From assembly GCF_015832195.1 (NCBI RefSeq), contig NC_052017.1:92034429-92098428 (forward strand): DNA of 64,000 nucleotides. Direction: 5' to 3'. Both the position numbers and the translations under genes were made by a program. This DNA is from Motacilla alba alba (Eukaryota > Chordata > Aves > Passeriformes > Motacillidae). Each line of letters starts with the position of its first letter. Position 1 is the first letter of the stretch. Under the pieces are notes generated by a model. That model was not told where the DNA came from. It made no database searches and was given only the letters and a program-made list of their open reading frames with translations. Shown here in pieces: positions 1 through 14,548 of this stretch.

Positions 1-3000
1 AAACATGTGAGGAAGAAGAGCCTGTGCTGCCTGCAAGACAATTTTGTCTGCTAATGAAGCTGTATGAGTGAAAGAACATCAAAAACAGGCCAGGAGTCCT
101 TCTTGTTTGTTTATTTCTTCCTGTGGAATTTGTCTGAAGCTCTGTAGGACCCTGCTGTCTGCTGCCTTCAGGTTTCATCCAGATCACCCCATCTCTGAAT
201 AAAGGACCTCAAACCTGTTGCTGATGGAAGTAGGTGGCTTTAGACAATTGTGCCTTTCAGACTCCCCACATTTTGCCTCCTCTGCTGTTCACCATCACTT
301 TGTTATGAGGTTGCTGATGGCACTGAAGTGACTGCCATGGCTGGGCACAGTTTGACACAGCATGGAGCAGCTCCTTGCTTTTACCATGGTATTCCCCACC
401 ATTGTTCTTCTTCATATGGAAGCCTGGGAAATTTTGATTCACCTCCTTGTTTCCCTAGCTGGGGACAATCTAGTGGCTTTGTGATACCAGTAAGACTTCC
501 TCTTCCTAGAAAAGAAAGCTGTGGGAAATGTTTTCTTCTGCCTTTTCAGTGTTAGGGCATCAGACTGGACTCTATCCACCTCCTCAAGTTTCAGAGTGAG
601 CCTTTGATACCAGACCCCACATCATGACAAGATTTTCCTCCAGCCTTTAAGAACATACTACAATGAACTTACCATCACTCCTTCATCTGCATTTGCACAT
701 CATCTTGTTGTTTCCTGATACAAGACTTTCTTTCCTTCAGGCCATAGACCACTTACAGTCCAAATGCCTTGTGTTCATTTCACCAAGTCCTGATAATTTC
801 TGACTATTTTTCCCATCTCCCTGCCTATTTGGGTAATCTGATATAAACCATTCTCCATGCTGTTTCTAAGAGGAAGGCAAAGCACTCCTGCAAGTAAAGC
901 ATTGACTCATTCTTGCACTTTCATGCTCACCTACAGTAGGTGTGCTGCAGAGTGACTGACTGTCACTCCATCTTCCTTAATCTTTAGAAGACGGAGAAGT
1001 GGAGAACAGCAAAGACATTCAGGGCTCCCAGTAAGGATGAGAGAGGTCTTGGTAGACAGTAAAGCCTGACCCAGAATTAATCTGGGTTGTATATATATAT
1101 AACAGGATTCAAATTTTCACTAACATTTGTCAGAGGTTTTACCATTAATATCACTCTTGACAGGGCAGAGAAAGCACCATTACACCCCAAAGACCAAACA
1201 ATCAATAATCAATCAGTGTGTAGGGGAATAGTAGATTCAGCTTTGCTTCCTGATGGAACAGCTCACACGGAATAGTTGTTTATTTCCAGTGACAAAGAGG
1301 GAAGAACTGCTCATTTTTCAGAGCCTATGGAAAAAATGAAGCTGACAAGAGAGGAGAGAAATTACAGAGATTAAATAGTCAGATGAACTTATTTCCCATA
1401 TACACAGGCATAGTATATTTTTTTTCTTAAAAGAACCTGATATGAAAAATTTTATCATTGTTGGACTATGGGAAAGGAAACATTTTGCCTTCTCATCTTG
1501 GCTTGGTTTCAGGAGATAGAGCTAAAGCTGCCTTCTGCATTCCACAAAAGATTAATTTATCTTTAAAATTTTTAGTTGTAGCCCAACTCCTCACCATATG
1601 AAGGCACCAGTGTATCCAGGGAAGCAGAGCATCCACAGAGCTGTATACTGACTCTGCTGCTGAAGTCAATTGAATTTTGGTTCCTGAATTTCAGAAAAAG
1701 TTGTAGGTATTGCCTGGGAATTGCAAAAGCTCAGTGTAAAATAAAAAAGTCTCACATTTATTAAGGACATTCAAATTAGAGTCCCAAATGAAAGGCTGAT
1801 TGTTTGAAAGACACAACAAGGGGGTAAAGTTCAGGCAGTTTGTGGATGGCATCGAGTTTGTGCTGCCTGGTTATGGACATTCAGTTCTGGGATGAAGGAG
1901 TGCAAGGCTGGAACTTGGGGTGGGACTAAGTCAAGCTTTGCTGAGCAGCAGGAAGAGGAGTAACGTGCAAACATTAATTTAGTAGTCCAAGCACACAGCC
2001 ACTAACAATGCCTGAGACCATTCCCAGGAGGCAGAACTTGCTTGTTCTGTTGTTAAACAATTTTGTTCAAATTGTTGAAAAATTGCAAACTATTGTCAAA
2101 TTGTTAGCATAGCTCCTGCCAAAGAGCATCTTCCAAAGATCTCCTGGCCCAGAAACCGCTCCCAGGAGGCAGCTTGAGATAGGCACACTCTTTGGTGAGT
2201 AGCAGAGGTTAAACATATGGTACTGGGGCCCTTAGCGCCAGGGAATGGAGCAGGGCACAATAAATTTACTTGTACAGACATAGCTACAAGCTGTACAGAG
2301 AAAATAACAGCTTGATTTGAGTGCTCCTGAAAACCTATTTGGGATCCAGCAATGATTTTAAAAGGAGTGTTTACCGAGCCAAAACAGAGGCCTGCAACAA
2401 TCCTCTGGATGGTACCAGCCCACGAAGGGCTGCAGCTATCAGCTGGGGGATGGCCAGCCATGGAAGCAGTACTTGCTCCATGCCAGGGACTTTGGATACC
2501 AAGGTCTGGCATTGTAGAGGAGAAGAGAGTGCAGTCACGCATTACAAACACTGTTTCTAATAAAGATTTATTTTTTTCCTATTTCATTTAAACACCCACA
2601 CGGACAATCCTTTAGGGTTGTAAACACTTGCTGCTGGTAGATTAATTTGGTTGTTGCTGTATTTGTCATGCTGCTACTTGAGAAACTGAAAGCGGAAACA
2701 AGTAGAAGCAAAGGGAAACAGCTGAAGTCAGTCATCCTCTGAAGTAAGTAAATCAAAAGCAAATAAATAGCACAGACAATGTAATTGGTGATTGTAAGAC
2801 TACATAGGATCCCTTCAGAACACAGAATGAAATGAACTACTCTCCTGATCTGCCTGTTGCTTATGTAGTTCTTGTTTCAATGTCGTTGAAATAGCAGTGT
2901 GCCAACAAATACAAACTGCAAACACAGGATTTTAATAAGCTCAAAGTGAAATAAAACAAGCCAGAGCAGATCTGTTGGCTCTTGCAGTTTTTTGTTTGCA

Positions 3001-3853
3001 AGATGGGGAGGTTGGAGGTGGGAGGCATGTAGGGAGAGTATTATTCCTTGCACATGTTTGTCTGGTGCTGATTAAGAGGGGCAATGTTAAAAACTTTCTG
3101 TGACATGTTACAGGCTATAATCTTCAAATTTAGAGCCTTGTATTGCTCTCAATCTTGTCACAAAATCCCCATTAAGGAGAGCAGAGAGCCCTGAGGAGTT
3201 TGTGTAATAGGCTTTAGTAGCATCTAAGAAACAAAAATCTCCTCCTCAATTGTGCTCAAACCATCTTTTCTCACATTCTGCAGAAGGACCTTGGATACTA
3301 GTGTATTTGTCCTTCATCTAATCTGTTGTTCTTTAAGAGTGTACATCTAAACGTGGGCTTAAAATAGATCTAATTAACAGATCTGACCAGCTGCTTAGTC
3401 AGATATAACAGCCACTGCAGTGCAGAAAGGTTAATCCCAAGTGTGAAGAAAGCCAAGTGACATCCTCTCTTTCCCCCCAGAATTTGCCATTCATACACCC
3501 ATCATTTTCCCTGTCACATTCTCCACTGTTTGTTAATGGCTTTGTTTACAACATCATCTCCCAACTCACACTGCTCAGTTTTGCTTCTGCTTTGCACAGC
3601 TAAAATCCCTGTGAAGTACCAAGCTGAAGCTTCTGCTTTGTATCCCAAAATATCAAGTTTTTCCAACGTGTAGGCAGAAGTCTTTGGCTGTTTCCCTTTT
3701 CTGAACATGACCACCCTGTGCTGATGTTGTCAGAGGGGCCTTGTGGATGGAAAGAGGATGCTCATGGATGCTGCCAGAAAGCTTCTGTCTAAGCAAAAGC
3801 ATAGCCAGACAAGGCTGGGCATGGCAGGTTTCAGGGTCCAGAGCTGTGCTCCC

Positions 3854-3888
3854 GGCATGGCATGGCATGGCATGGCATGGCATGGCAT
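3854..3888. repeat. (CATGG)n pentanucleotide microsatellite
   Basis: About seven perfect units of CATGG in tandem, on a C-rich flank. Each unit contains an ATG, which produces the overlapping short Met-Ala-Trp-His open frames seen in this area. Confidence 0.95.
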
Positions 3889-6800
3889 CCCCCAGGACAA
3901 CGCCACCCCAACCCCTTCTTCACCGCTACCTCCCTCCTCCCCTCTGAGTAAGCTTCTGCCTGGTGCTTAAGAAAATTAATGCTAAGTAGAAAACCATGAA
4001 AGCATAATACCTGTAAATTACCTGACTAATCATATTCTCTCTCCTGAGACCAATTATGCTTCCAAGCTTGCAACTTAGTCATCCTTGCAGGCAAGCTCTC
4101 CTCGTTTCCCAGTTTTGCTCATCAGGTTCATCCAGAACATTTGCAAATTTTTTCGTTTTCCTCCAAGCTAGCTCTTCAGTTCTGCCAGGTGCTCAGCTCC
4201 CTGAGCACCCTCCAGGAAATTAATTAAGCACATGCTTGACTTTAAGCATGTGAAGCTGATGGCAATTAGGAAAATGGCAGGTTCTACAGCACTCTCTTTT
4301 TGCTGGCAATTCCTTAGGTAGGTGAGATGAACTGTCCTCTAGAGACTCTTGGCTCTCTCCATTGACTTAGGAGGAAATCCTGACAGCCTGTGCACCAGTA
4401 AGAGCAGTTTGGATATACCAGCCAAGACATAGCATGTGTATCCCTTGAGTAGGGTATTTCGACTCATGTGGAAGATAAGTCAAGCACTATTTTTAACATT
4501 CTTTATTGATTCCTGTATAATTTCCTTTGCTCTTCCTGTGGAAGTTCCTTCCTTTCCAGTAACACCAGCATTTGAAGTAGCACATCAATCCCTATTATGT
4601 GTCAAACCTGACTTTTTTCCCCAAGCCTCGGCGTGATGCGGAAACTCTTAAACACAAAGTCTTCCTGTAATTTAAACACCCAACTGTATGCGTAATTCAA
4701 ATAAGATGTGGTGACTACCAATGAAGTTACCCCCAGGCTCAGCAGATAGTACAACTTTCTGGATTATTTGTAAGAAGGTTGATATAGAGCCACAAAATAC
4801 TTTATCTTGCCAATGGCTGTATGAAACTTAAACTCTAAATAACTTTGGCTCTGCTAACATCCCTTTTGTGGTTCCAATTTATTCTTCCCATCTGAAAATT
4901 ACAGTAAAAAAATAAAGCTATTTGCAATTTCTTTTTACTTGCTCTCAAGCAAGCTGGCTCTCAAAACCTCTTGATGGAGTTCCTGCTTTTAAAACACTTT
5001 CATCACCAAAAAGAATTGATGTTTAATTCAAACCCCCCACCAAAATGGAAGAAGTCAGGCCACTAGATCTGAAAGCCAGATTTAGAGGTGAAAGCTAAGC
5101 ATCCAGTGCTGATACCTACTTGTGTCTTGATAAACAAAACCAGGCTGTGTGAGATGAAGAGTGCACAAGTGTTTTCACCTCAGCAGCAATGCATGCTACA
5201 TCAGATCTTTTTAGTTTAAGATCTGTCCATGACTATCCATAAAGCACAGAGTGAAGCAAGTGCAGTTTGCTCATTAACTATTTTTATCCTGTGCATTTAC
5301 TATTGGTATGCCAGCCTTTGTCTCAGGATGTATCAAATGCTATCAAATGCTATTGTGCGGGATGACAGCAGACAGAAAGGGTCATGAAAATTTTTTTTAT
5401 CTTAAGGACAAATTGCTTCCACCAAAGGTCTTAGAGCCACATCTTCAATAAGCACTCAGCCCTGTAGAAATGACAAGGCATACTCAATGGGACCAAAAAC
5501 CCACTGAGATGGTTTCTCTGCTTTTGGTAAGTATAAAATATTTGTCTCTGATCTGTTAGAGCTACACACACAGTTTCCATGGCAGAAACTGTGAGCAAAG
5601 GCACGGAACACACCACATTGACCACAACTTCATTGAAGCACAAGGACCCACCACCTCCTCAAGGTCCACAATCCACCAGGCATGTGTGCACCAGGGGAAG
5701 ACAGAGGAGTGAAGGAGGCTTTAGCTATTTATGCTCTGCATTGCTATTAGCAATAGCAAATAGCATATGCATTTACATATGTATGGCAGGAAAGCCAGCT
5801 GCAGGACCCGATGCCCCGAACTCATGGCTCTTCCATACTGGGTGAAATCCTCCTATACACTGCTGTGCTTGGGAAACGAAGGCATTAACCAAAGCAGGGA
5901 CACTTGTGACCCAGCCATGCTTCCCAAACAATACTACTTGCTGACTGCCACCTGGGCACTCTTGAGGTGATCCTTGCTGAGCATCTCAGTAAAACAAGGA
6001 ATTTCTCTTGCCTTCCCACTGCCCATGTTTGGGGACACAATTGTGCAGCCAATGCACACCAAAGACAGGGGCCATTTTCCCCTCCTGAGGATATCACGGT
6101 GACAGCAAAGTGTGGGAAAGCTTTTCATTCAGGCAGCTTTCTGTCCAGCTCAGGTGAGCCCTTTGGGGTGTGAAAACCCCAAAAGCCTTTGAAGGAGGCT
6201 GTAAATACTTAGTCAATGGGGACAAACTGGTAACACTCAATGTCACAGAAGAGTTTTCTGTCCTTTTACCTAGGTGGCTAGTTTGGATTTTGAATATCTA
6301 GACAACATACCTAAAAAACAATTCACAGGCTGCAATATTTTTATCATTTTATTCTAAACTCTGAATAGCTTTAAATGTTTCTCGAAACTCAAGTAAAAAC
6401 TAGACTCAACAATGGCCAAGCAGCACAAGCTTGCACAAAAAATTTAGCTGTCCACCTTGCTCTGCAGTTCTGAAATGCTTTAGATGGATGTTCTTGTGCA
6501 ACACTAGCCCCGGCTTCCACGGTGCGCATTAGGACTGTAATAAATAAGTTGTGAGTTACATGGGTCTGACATGGTATTTATGAAAAGATCATATTTACTC
6601 CTTTGAAACAGCCACCCTGCAGAAAGTCTGGCACTTGTACAAAGGCATTTATTCAGTGCATCCCCTTTAAAGGTCAGGAAAGAAAACTGAGAAGATGGGT
6701 AATTGCAAAACTGATTCTGAAAATGTGCTCTTATCTGCTGGACAAGAGGGGAATGTCAAGAAGGCAGGGAGGTGAGCTAAAGCAGGCTCAGGGAAGATGC

Positions 6801-9800
6801 AAATTCCAGGACCCTCACGTAGGCAGATGTTACGAAAGGAATTCCTCCTGCTTTTGCCATCTGAGGAGTGCTGTGCTGTCTTCAGCCAGCAGCAGAGATA
6901 TCCAAGGGAGGAAAGAATCATGTGTTGCTTACCCCACTTACCAATTTTTTGCAAAAGTGGGAACAGGGAGGAAAAAAATTCTATTAAACCAGCATTTAAT
7001 ATGGCATTTGGACTTCCCTGTTTTGGTATGGAATGTCCTTTTAAATCCCAAATCTACCTTCCTATTCAGACATGAAATTTTGATCTGGCAGATATTTCAG
7101 TGACAAACCCTCTTTTCTGTTGACTTCAGCAGATTTAAGTAGATTTTTTTACTACTGCTGCTGTTAATTTCAAATAGACATATGTCCTATTTGGTAAATA
7201 GCAACTTAAAAAACAATCTAGTATTATCCTAGTCCTGCTTTCTTAGAACTTGTTCCCTGAGACTGACATTGCCCTGTTTTGCCTTCTCTGGTACCTTCTA
7301 TCCATGTTTTCAGTGCTCCCAGGTTATGTCCATTAAAAACTTGCTGCACTTTGTTACATGAGAGTGAAGATTGGTGTTTCACTATGAAATGTATGTAAGC
7401 ACATGCCTTGACTTTGTTCGGATTTCATCTCTAATGAGTAGAGTTATTGCACACCTGGAGCTCAAGCCTTAATCCTTTTTCTTTGTCTGGGCTTACAGTG
7501 ATACGTTGAAGGTCTCAGAGTGGTCCATCCTCAAGCACACTGCAAGATTTTAAACCAGGATTTCTGGGGCAACTTCAAATCAGGTACCATAGTGCAGGAA
7601 GGAAGGACAGGCAGGACTGATCACCTTGCAAAAGTGGAAAGTGTCTCACACAGGAGCAGGTGTTCTTGTTGCAGGCAATGCTTGTTCCAGTAAGCATAAA
7701 TTACCATTTCTGAGTTTCTGGCAGTGGTGAAACTTACTGAGCAGACACAAAGCCCAGCATGCAGGAGCAGAGAGACACCGGGTGTCACTGGCTTTCACCA
7801 AGACTCAAATGGAAGATGTCCAAGGACTCCTGAAGCAGCAAAAATTCTTCTCCAAAAAGACCATATGAAGATGTTGTTCTTTTGAAATCACAAGATAAGT
7901 AATTTGTCTATACACATCAGCTGTTTTTTTCTGTTTTGTTAACCTAGAAACAACAAAAGGAGATGTCAGAGCTTGTCTGGAGTTAACTGACAAGTACCAT
8001 GTGATGGAGGTCCACATTTCTGGACTGTAAAATGAGACAGGCAGTGTGCCAGTGAGACCACAAAGAAAAGGAAAATAAATAACCATTTGTGGTAGCAGCC
8101 TAAAACCCCCTCAGTTTCACATCTCCCTTTTATTTACAGTATTGATGTGTTGGAACTGCTGCATGAATCTGAACCAGTCAAAGAAAGTAGAATTAAACCC
8201 CAAAGTTCTTGTTTGTGAACCAAGGTGGCCGTGTCACAAAAAGCAGCATGGACCCTGTGCTCTGGTCAGTGGGAGCAGTGCTGAGCCAGGGCAGACCTGA
8301 CTGAAGCCAAGTCCTGGAAGGGAGAGCCACAGGCTTTGCCGCTGGCATTGCCCCGACCTTGCTGTGACCTTGGGGAGCCTCTTTGTCCCCGCCACCATTA
8401 TTTCTTTTATCACCCTCATGAAGGTGTTAACTGTTTCACGGTTCCAAGGGCTGCTCTTTCAGGAAGCTCTTTTAGCGGCTTCATTCACTCAGCCAGCTGG
8501 AAACACTGGGTTTTGCTGGTGTTTGTGCCAATGCAGCGGAAGAAGAGAGCCAGCCACAAATAGAGCAACAAAACATGGTGTGGGGTGTGCAGCCATCTCC
8601 TGCCAAGCGAAGGAAATATTAACTTTATGCTCCCCATCCAAAGCCCAAAAACACAAAGGTAAAAACAAAACATGAATTTAAAGCTTTGCACAACAGCCAC
8701 CAGGCCATAATGAGATTTCTCTGTGGTCTCTTAGATATTTTGGACTGATAGGCCAAGCAGCTCACTGCATGTGCTTTATGCATATCAGACTAAGGGCATG
8801 CATCTGGAAGAATGCACTTATGGTGGATGAAGGTGAGACACTACGTCTCCAAACTGAGATTCTAGTCTAATCTAGACTAGTCTATTTTTCTGCCTTCCTG
8901 TGTCCCACCAAAAAGCACGCAGGCATGATCAGATCTCCTTTTTGTCCTTGGAAAGGTTACAGTAGTTACTATTCATGAACTTCCTCTCCTGTTTTTAAAC
9001 AAACCCACAGGAAAAACAATGGAATTAAGCATAAGGAAACCTAAATGCTGGGATGGGTACTTCAAAAATGTTTTGGAAAAATGTTTATTTGTGGATGAAA
9101 AGCTAAGTACTCCTACTCCATCCCTCTGCACCTGCCATAATAACGTAACCATCACTTTCAGCAACCCTACAGATTTGAAAAGCAGAACTCTGAATGAACT
9201 ACCTGTTTCATCTAACAAACTGTGAATAATGAATGGGAAACTAGGGCTGATGTATATGCAATCTGTTTCCCCACTTAATTCTGGACTTTTGCATAAGCAC
9301 ATGTTGGTGCTTCAACAGAGCACAAACCTCAAAATACCATGACAACAGCAGTGGTGTGTCCATCTTGTTTCAAGCCAAATGAAGGGCTCTCAAGAAACAG
9401 GTCTGAGCTCTACCAACAGAGCACTGGCAACTGCTGTGATAGATCCTCACATCCACCAGGCACTCACTTTCTTCTATGAGTTACACTCAATGGAGAAAGA
9501 CAAGAAGGAGGGAAGACATGCAGCTTGTGCTGCTCAGAGGAGTCTCCCCCACAGTAATTTCTGGAGCTCCTTGTGGAGCTATGTGATGAGGAAGACCACT
9601 GGCATTCATCTGAGTACAGCTAGCAAGTATCATTTTATTCATTAAGGTTTTTAACTTACAAGAAGTAGACACCCACATTCCTCTCTGCCCATCACTGAAG
9701 GTCTTCGAGGGTCCTGTCTGTATCCAAAAATGGAGACTGGATCCTTATTTTACTTATGAAGGGCTTTGAAAATGCCTGTATTTGATGCTGTTGAGAAGTG

Positions 9801-12800
9801 GGATCAGTGGTAGGGATGCAAAGAAATCACAAGCCTGGAGGAGAGCTTTAGGAGATTAAAGAAAGATGAATATTTTGATACGTGTATGAGCTGAGCAAGA
9901 AGCTGTGCAGAAAATTGGCATGATTTAGATGCTGCCAATGTCTGAGGATATGAAAAACGAGTATCAGGTCAAAGTAGCAATTCATGGATAAGCTGTAGAT
10001 GTATGAGAGGAGCATTATGGCCATGGTGTCTGCAGCAAGCAAGAAAATCGATATCACACTCTGCTGAAGGACACTTTTATTCAGAAACAATCAAATGAGA
10101 GTGCAGAGCAGCTGCTGCATCTAGATTAGCTTGCTGTTTATAGAAACTGCTCACACATCTTTAAAACTTTCCCCTTTCAGCCTTGTCATTCTCTTTAATG
10201 GATATAATTGAGTTGGTCACTATATCTCAAGGCCACTAACCTCAAGATAACATCACTGGAGGCATAACCAAGAATCACTTGGAGGCTGGCTGAGAAGAAT
10301 ATCTGGGCTTTGCATCACTTCTACTCTGAGGGAGCATCCAGTGAACCACACCAACACATCAGTGAAAGTCAGTCTTACTCAAGAAGGTGGCAGCAGACTT
10401 AATTCAGAGGTTGCTTATGCCTGTGGCATGAGCAGCTTCAGTGTTTCTGGACAGAGGCCTCTTTCTTTGCTTATCCTTAGTGTCCACTGTAAAGTGCCTG
10501 CTAGTGGCTGTCTCTTGACTAGGTTGCCTTTTCTACTGCATGCCCTTTGCAATATTTTTCAGGAAATGGATTCTAAGCACTATCCCCATGAGAATTTGGA
10601 GACTTTTGCTCTGGGAACAACCTTTCTGGCCATTGATGAGCAAACAGGTTTACACAGGTTAAATGCAAACTCAGCACAAAGCAACAGGATCATTCCAGGA
10701 AAGACTTGGCTTGATGTGCAGTTGACAGGCAACCTCTAAGGAGACAGTAACAGCTATCCTCTTTGGCTTAAATACCTAGAATATTTAAAAACCAAAGTTT
10801 CTTTCTCTTAAAAGGTGCTGGACGGACAATGTCCCTTCATTTGTCAAAAGATGCTAAATATAGATCTATGGGTCTGCACCAAAGACTCCAAATTCAAAAG
10901 TGCTGGCTGATATTGTTGTCTCACTGAGTTAGTTCCTGGTGGCCATGGCTTAAAATGGGACATGAACCACTTTTCATTCCTCTGAGTCCCTGACATGTCT
11001 GGTTCTATAGGCACATGTAACAAAGAGCAGAATTTGCACCACTAGGTGGTGAGGGGAAGTTAAGCCCTTGCCACAGGTTGTGCTTGTTCATAATGAGTGT
11101 CCCTGTGCATGCTTTAAGGTCAAGATACATTTCAGGGGATTTGAGTTGATCAGCTAACTGTCTCATTGAGGGGTAATTCAATCAGCCTCGGGCTAAAGCA
11201 TGCACGTGAGTAATTACCACAAATTACATGGAGCAATGACTACTTTGTGTACCTTGGATCCTCTGTTTTCCTCCAGTGTGTCACTGAAGTGTGTCACATC
11301 GTGGACCAGGGCTGGATTCTGGCTCCACTGAAGCACTGGAGCAGCATCAGTGTGAAAAACAGTGAATCCAGCCTCATGAATAAGAATATTAATCTTGTCC
11401 CCTCCTAAGTACCTGTCACTGCTGCTGAGGTTTGGTTACATAGTGAGATGTCTCACGATTTGTCAAGCTGTGCCCTTTCATGACAAGCTTATTTTGCTCC
11501 GTCCCCTGTTAGATCTAACTGAAGTTTTTGCCTTGCAGCCTTTTATTGGCTGAAATGATATCTCACTTTAAAAAGTACTGAATAAGGCAAATGAGTCTTA
11601 TTTATCCCCAAATATGACTTTGATAGGAGTAACAGAAAATCCAGCTCTGGTCTTAGACAGCCCTAGTCTGGCTCAGCAGCTGGGACTTTGGTAGGAGCTG
11701 TGTGAAGTAAGACATTAATTCATATTTTACTGAAAAAACCCAACCAAACACCAAAACAACAGAAGAGTTTTGTTCCATCTGTTTCTCCTTCCTATCACCA
11801 CTGTAAAGTGCTATTGAATCAGACACGATGAGTATTGGGTTCCTAACAGGAAGCACTTTTGTGGCCAGGCAAGTTTATATTTAGAATGGGAGTGCTTTAA
11901 GATGAGGGATGGGAGTCGTCTCCAAACATTGCCATTACTTCTTAAATGGAATATACAGCTTGCCTCCCTCTTTAAATAGCAAAACAGGCCTCTGTAACCA
12001 ATTATTAGAGCTTGCAAGCTTTCTTCAGGCCCATAGATGGCACATTCCAACTATTTGTGTTCTGTGAAACCGGCAGTGGCCCTGAGAGCAGAAAAACGTA
12101 AAAGGCAAGATTGAAACTGAACTGTTTCTTCACAGGCAAAAGAGAATAGCAGAGTTTTTTATACCTGGAATTCAAAGGCAGAGAAGTGAGGAGCTCAGAG
12201 AAGACTCGGTGAATGCTCCCAATGGATTCTCACCATTTTCCCTTTGTCTAACTATAGACAAGAAATGCAGTGTGATGGCAGAAATTATTTCTGTTTTCCT
12301 GAAAACAAAAGCGACTGGAAAATGAGGCACTAAATGTGATGCAGATGGGAACTACGAAAAAAGCACACCACCAATGAATTTGGGAAGAGCCACAGACTCT
12401 CTTCCATGCCTGCTTTATAGTGATCTCAGCCTTTCAATTGTCCTTGTCACACTGGTGATGCTGTTGAAAGCTGATCCAGTGTTACACCAGTGAGTGGCCT
12501 TCCTACACTTAAAAAGGCAACATGAGGGAAAGACAAAGGACTCAAGCTTGTTTTCTGAGAGAGATATCTGTTAAAAAGCCTGAAGAGGATAAAAGATGTG
12601 CAAATGAAGTAGGACCCAGTTGACCCTTCTAGGCCTTTGGTTTTGAGCTTCCTATGTCAAAGTCACATCCAAGAGTTTGAGTAAAACTAAAATTCTACCT
12701 CCCTCTCCCTTCTCAAATCCATGCAAATTATGCATGCAGATTCTGTATAGAGGGTTAGGTAGCTGGGGACAAATAGTGAAGTCATTTGGGAATTAGTTAT

Positions 12801-13914
12801 GGATTAGTAAGTTGATTTGTGTGAAGAGAAAGGATGATGTCCAGCCATTTTACAAGCAGATCTAATTATTAGCCTGCTGTGACCACTAGTGCTGTATTCT
12901 CGTACTGAGAGGCTCACATGTAAACATGGGATAAACCAAACCAGCCTTCAGCAGGAGTAGCCTGGGGTAGAAGGAATAGGGAGGATGCACAGAACATTTA
13001 TTTTTACCCATATACCCACCACAGAAGACCAGTTGATGAGCAAATTTCTAGCCCAGCAAAATTGATGCTCAGAGATATTATGTACTTCACATAATATCAG
13101 TAGGAAGGAATAGGAGGAATAATGTTTCTTGTCATCACTGGTGGAGAAGTTTTCAATGTCTTCAGATACATTCCTGCAGCCACAACAACATCTATGGCAA
13201 GACATGAAGCACTTGTGTGGCCAGGCCAAGTGGCACAGAAAAGGCCTTATCCATGCTGCTCATGGTAGCCACCCCCAGGGCAGCCTAGTTCCACCTGCCC
13301 TGCAAATTACGTGACCTGGTTCTATTGTGCCCAATGTGGCATCCCCAAAAATACCTTTGTTTTTTATTCCAGTGCATCTGAAGTGAATGTACTGCAGATA
13401 GAGTGAGGGTTTTAATAGCAGGAAGCTGAAGTTTGCACAATGCATGCACTCACTTGTGGCACAGGGAGTAGCCTGAGAGTACAACCTATTGTGTTGGTGA
13501 GTGGGACTAAAACCTACGTAGTTCCAGTGCTGTTCTTTAGAACACTAATCATTTAGTCCTTTAGAAGATGAGCTCCAGACATTGTCCTAAAGGAAATCAA
13601 ACAACTTACTAGAAAGGGAGCCCAAGAACCTCAGTATCTCCAGGGCAGTGCACATGGCTAAAAGTTGCAGACCAGGCAACAAAATTATCTGGCATTTTAA
13701 ATTTACTCTGACCATTATTGGTTAATAGTTTAGTCAGACCAGAGTCAAATAATCTTTTGGCTCCATCCTTGTGAGGAAAATACTGCAGAGATCTGCCTGT
13801 ACATTTCTTGGAACATATATGCTAGCAGAGAGCTCAGCAGCATCTCATTTTAGTAAATGTGTGCTTGTGTGCTATCCTGAGGAGTCAATCTTTATTGAGG
13901 TTTATCACACTTTC

Positions 13915-13915
<1 letters not shown>

Positions 13916-13956
<41 letters not shown>
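13916..13956. repeat. (TG)n dinucleotide microsatellite
   Basis: About 20 uninterrupted TG units. The run codes for alternating Cys-Val in two frames, explaining two spurious open frames. It is likely to be length-polymorphic. Confidence 0.97.
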
Positions 13957-13958
<2 letters not shown>

Positions 13959-14526
13959 TTTGGCACCCCTGCACCATAAACAAAAGAAAAACTCATGTTT
14001 TACAGAGCAAAGTTTGCTGTTGCAGTGTTAAAGGTACCTTTGTAATCCAAACTGCAATCCATGTGCAGCAAAGCTCACCAAAACCTAATAAAATAAACAG
14101 TTGATGGAAAAAGTTCATATTGAAAGTTATATGAATAACAGCGTTAGAAAAGCAGGCCACATTCAAGAGTGCTGAGAATTCATCAGAAATTGTTCTGATG
14201 ATCCTCAAATAACAAAGGCTTATTCTTCTTTGTTTTTGTAACACATGCTATGCTGAATTTTCCAGTGTCCTTGAAGTCTGCCAAGAATGGGGAAAAGCAA
14301 AAGAAAATTAAGGAAAGAGAGGGGAATGTACTGCAAATATGGGATGACAGAGGGCAGAAAAATGTGGAATGAACTTTGATGTGGAGCAGATGTACCCCTG
14401 CATTCCATAGGCAAAACCAGCGCCGAGGTCACTCTGAAGATAATGAGGAGAGAAACGTCTCCGGTCTCCCTTTAGCTTTAGCACAGAACCATTTCAAAGA
14501 TGGGTAACAGAAATGTTTCTAATAAT

Positions 14527-14548
14527 CCCCCCCCCCCCCTTTTTTTTT
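14527..14548. repeat. C13-T9 homopolymer junction
   Basis: Thirteen C followed directly by nine T. The minus strand is therefore A9-G13, a sequence prone to slippage and to assembly error. Confidence 0.9.

Noticed and set aside
2096..2551. 151-codon minus-strand frame overlapped by two plus-strand frames
   Set aside because: Overlapping frames in both strands point to a stop-poor stretch, not to coding sequence.
6603..7103. 166-codon plus-strand open frame
   Set aside because: No domain, no conserved motif and no gene context seen.
13771..14104. Frames with long Cys-Val runs
   Set aside because: Produced by the TG microsatellite.
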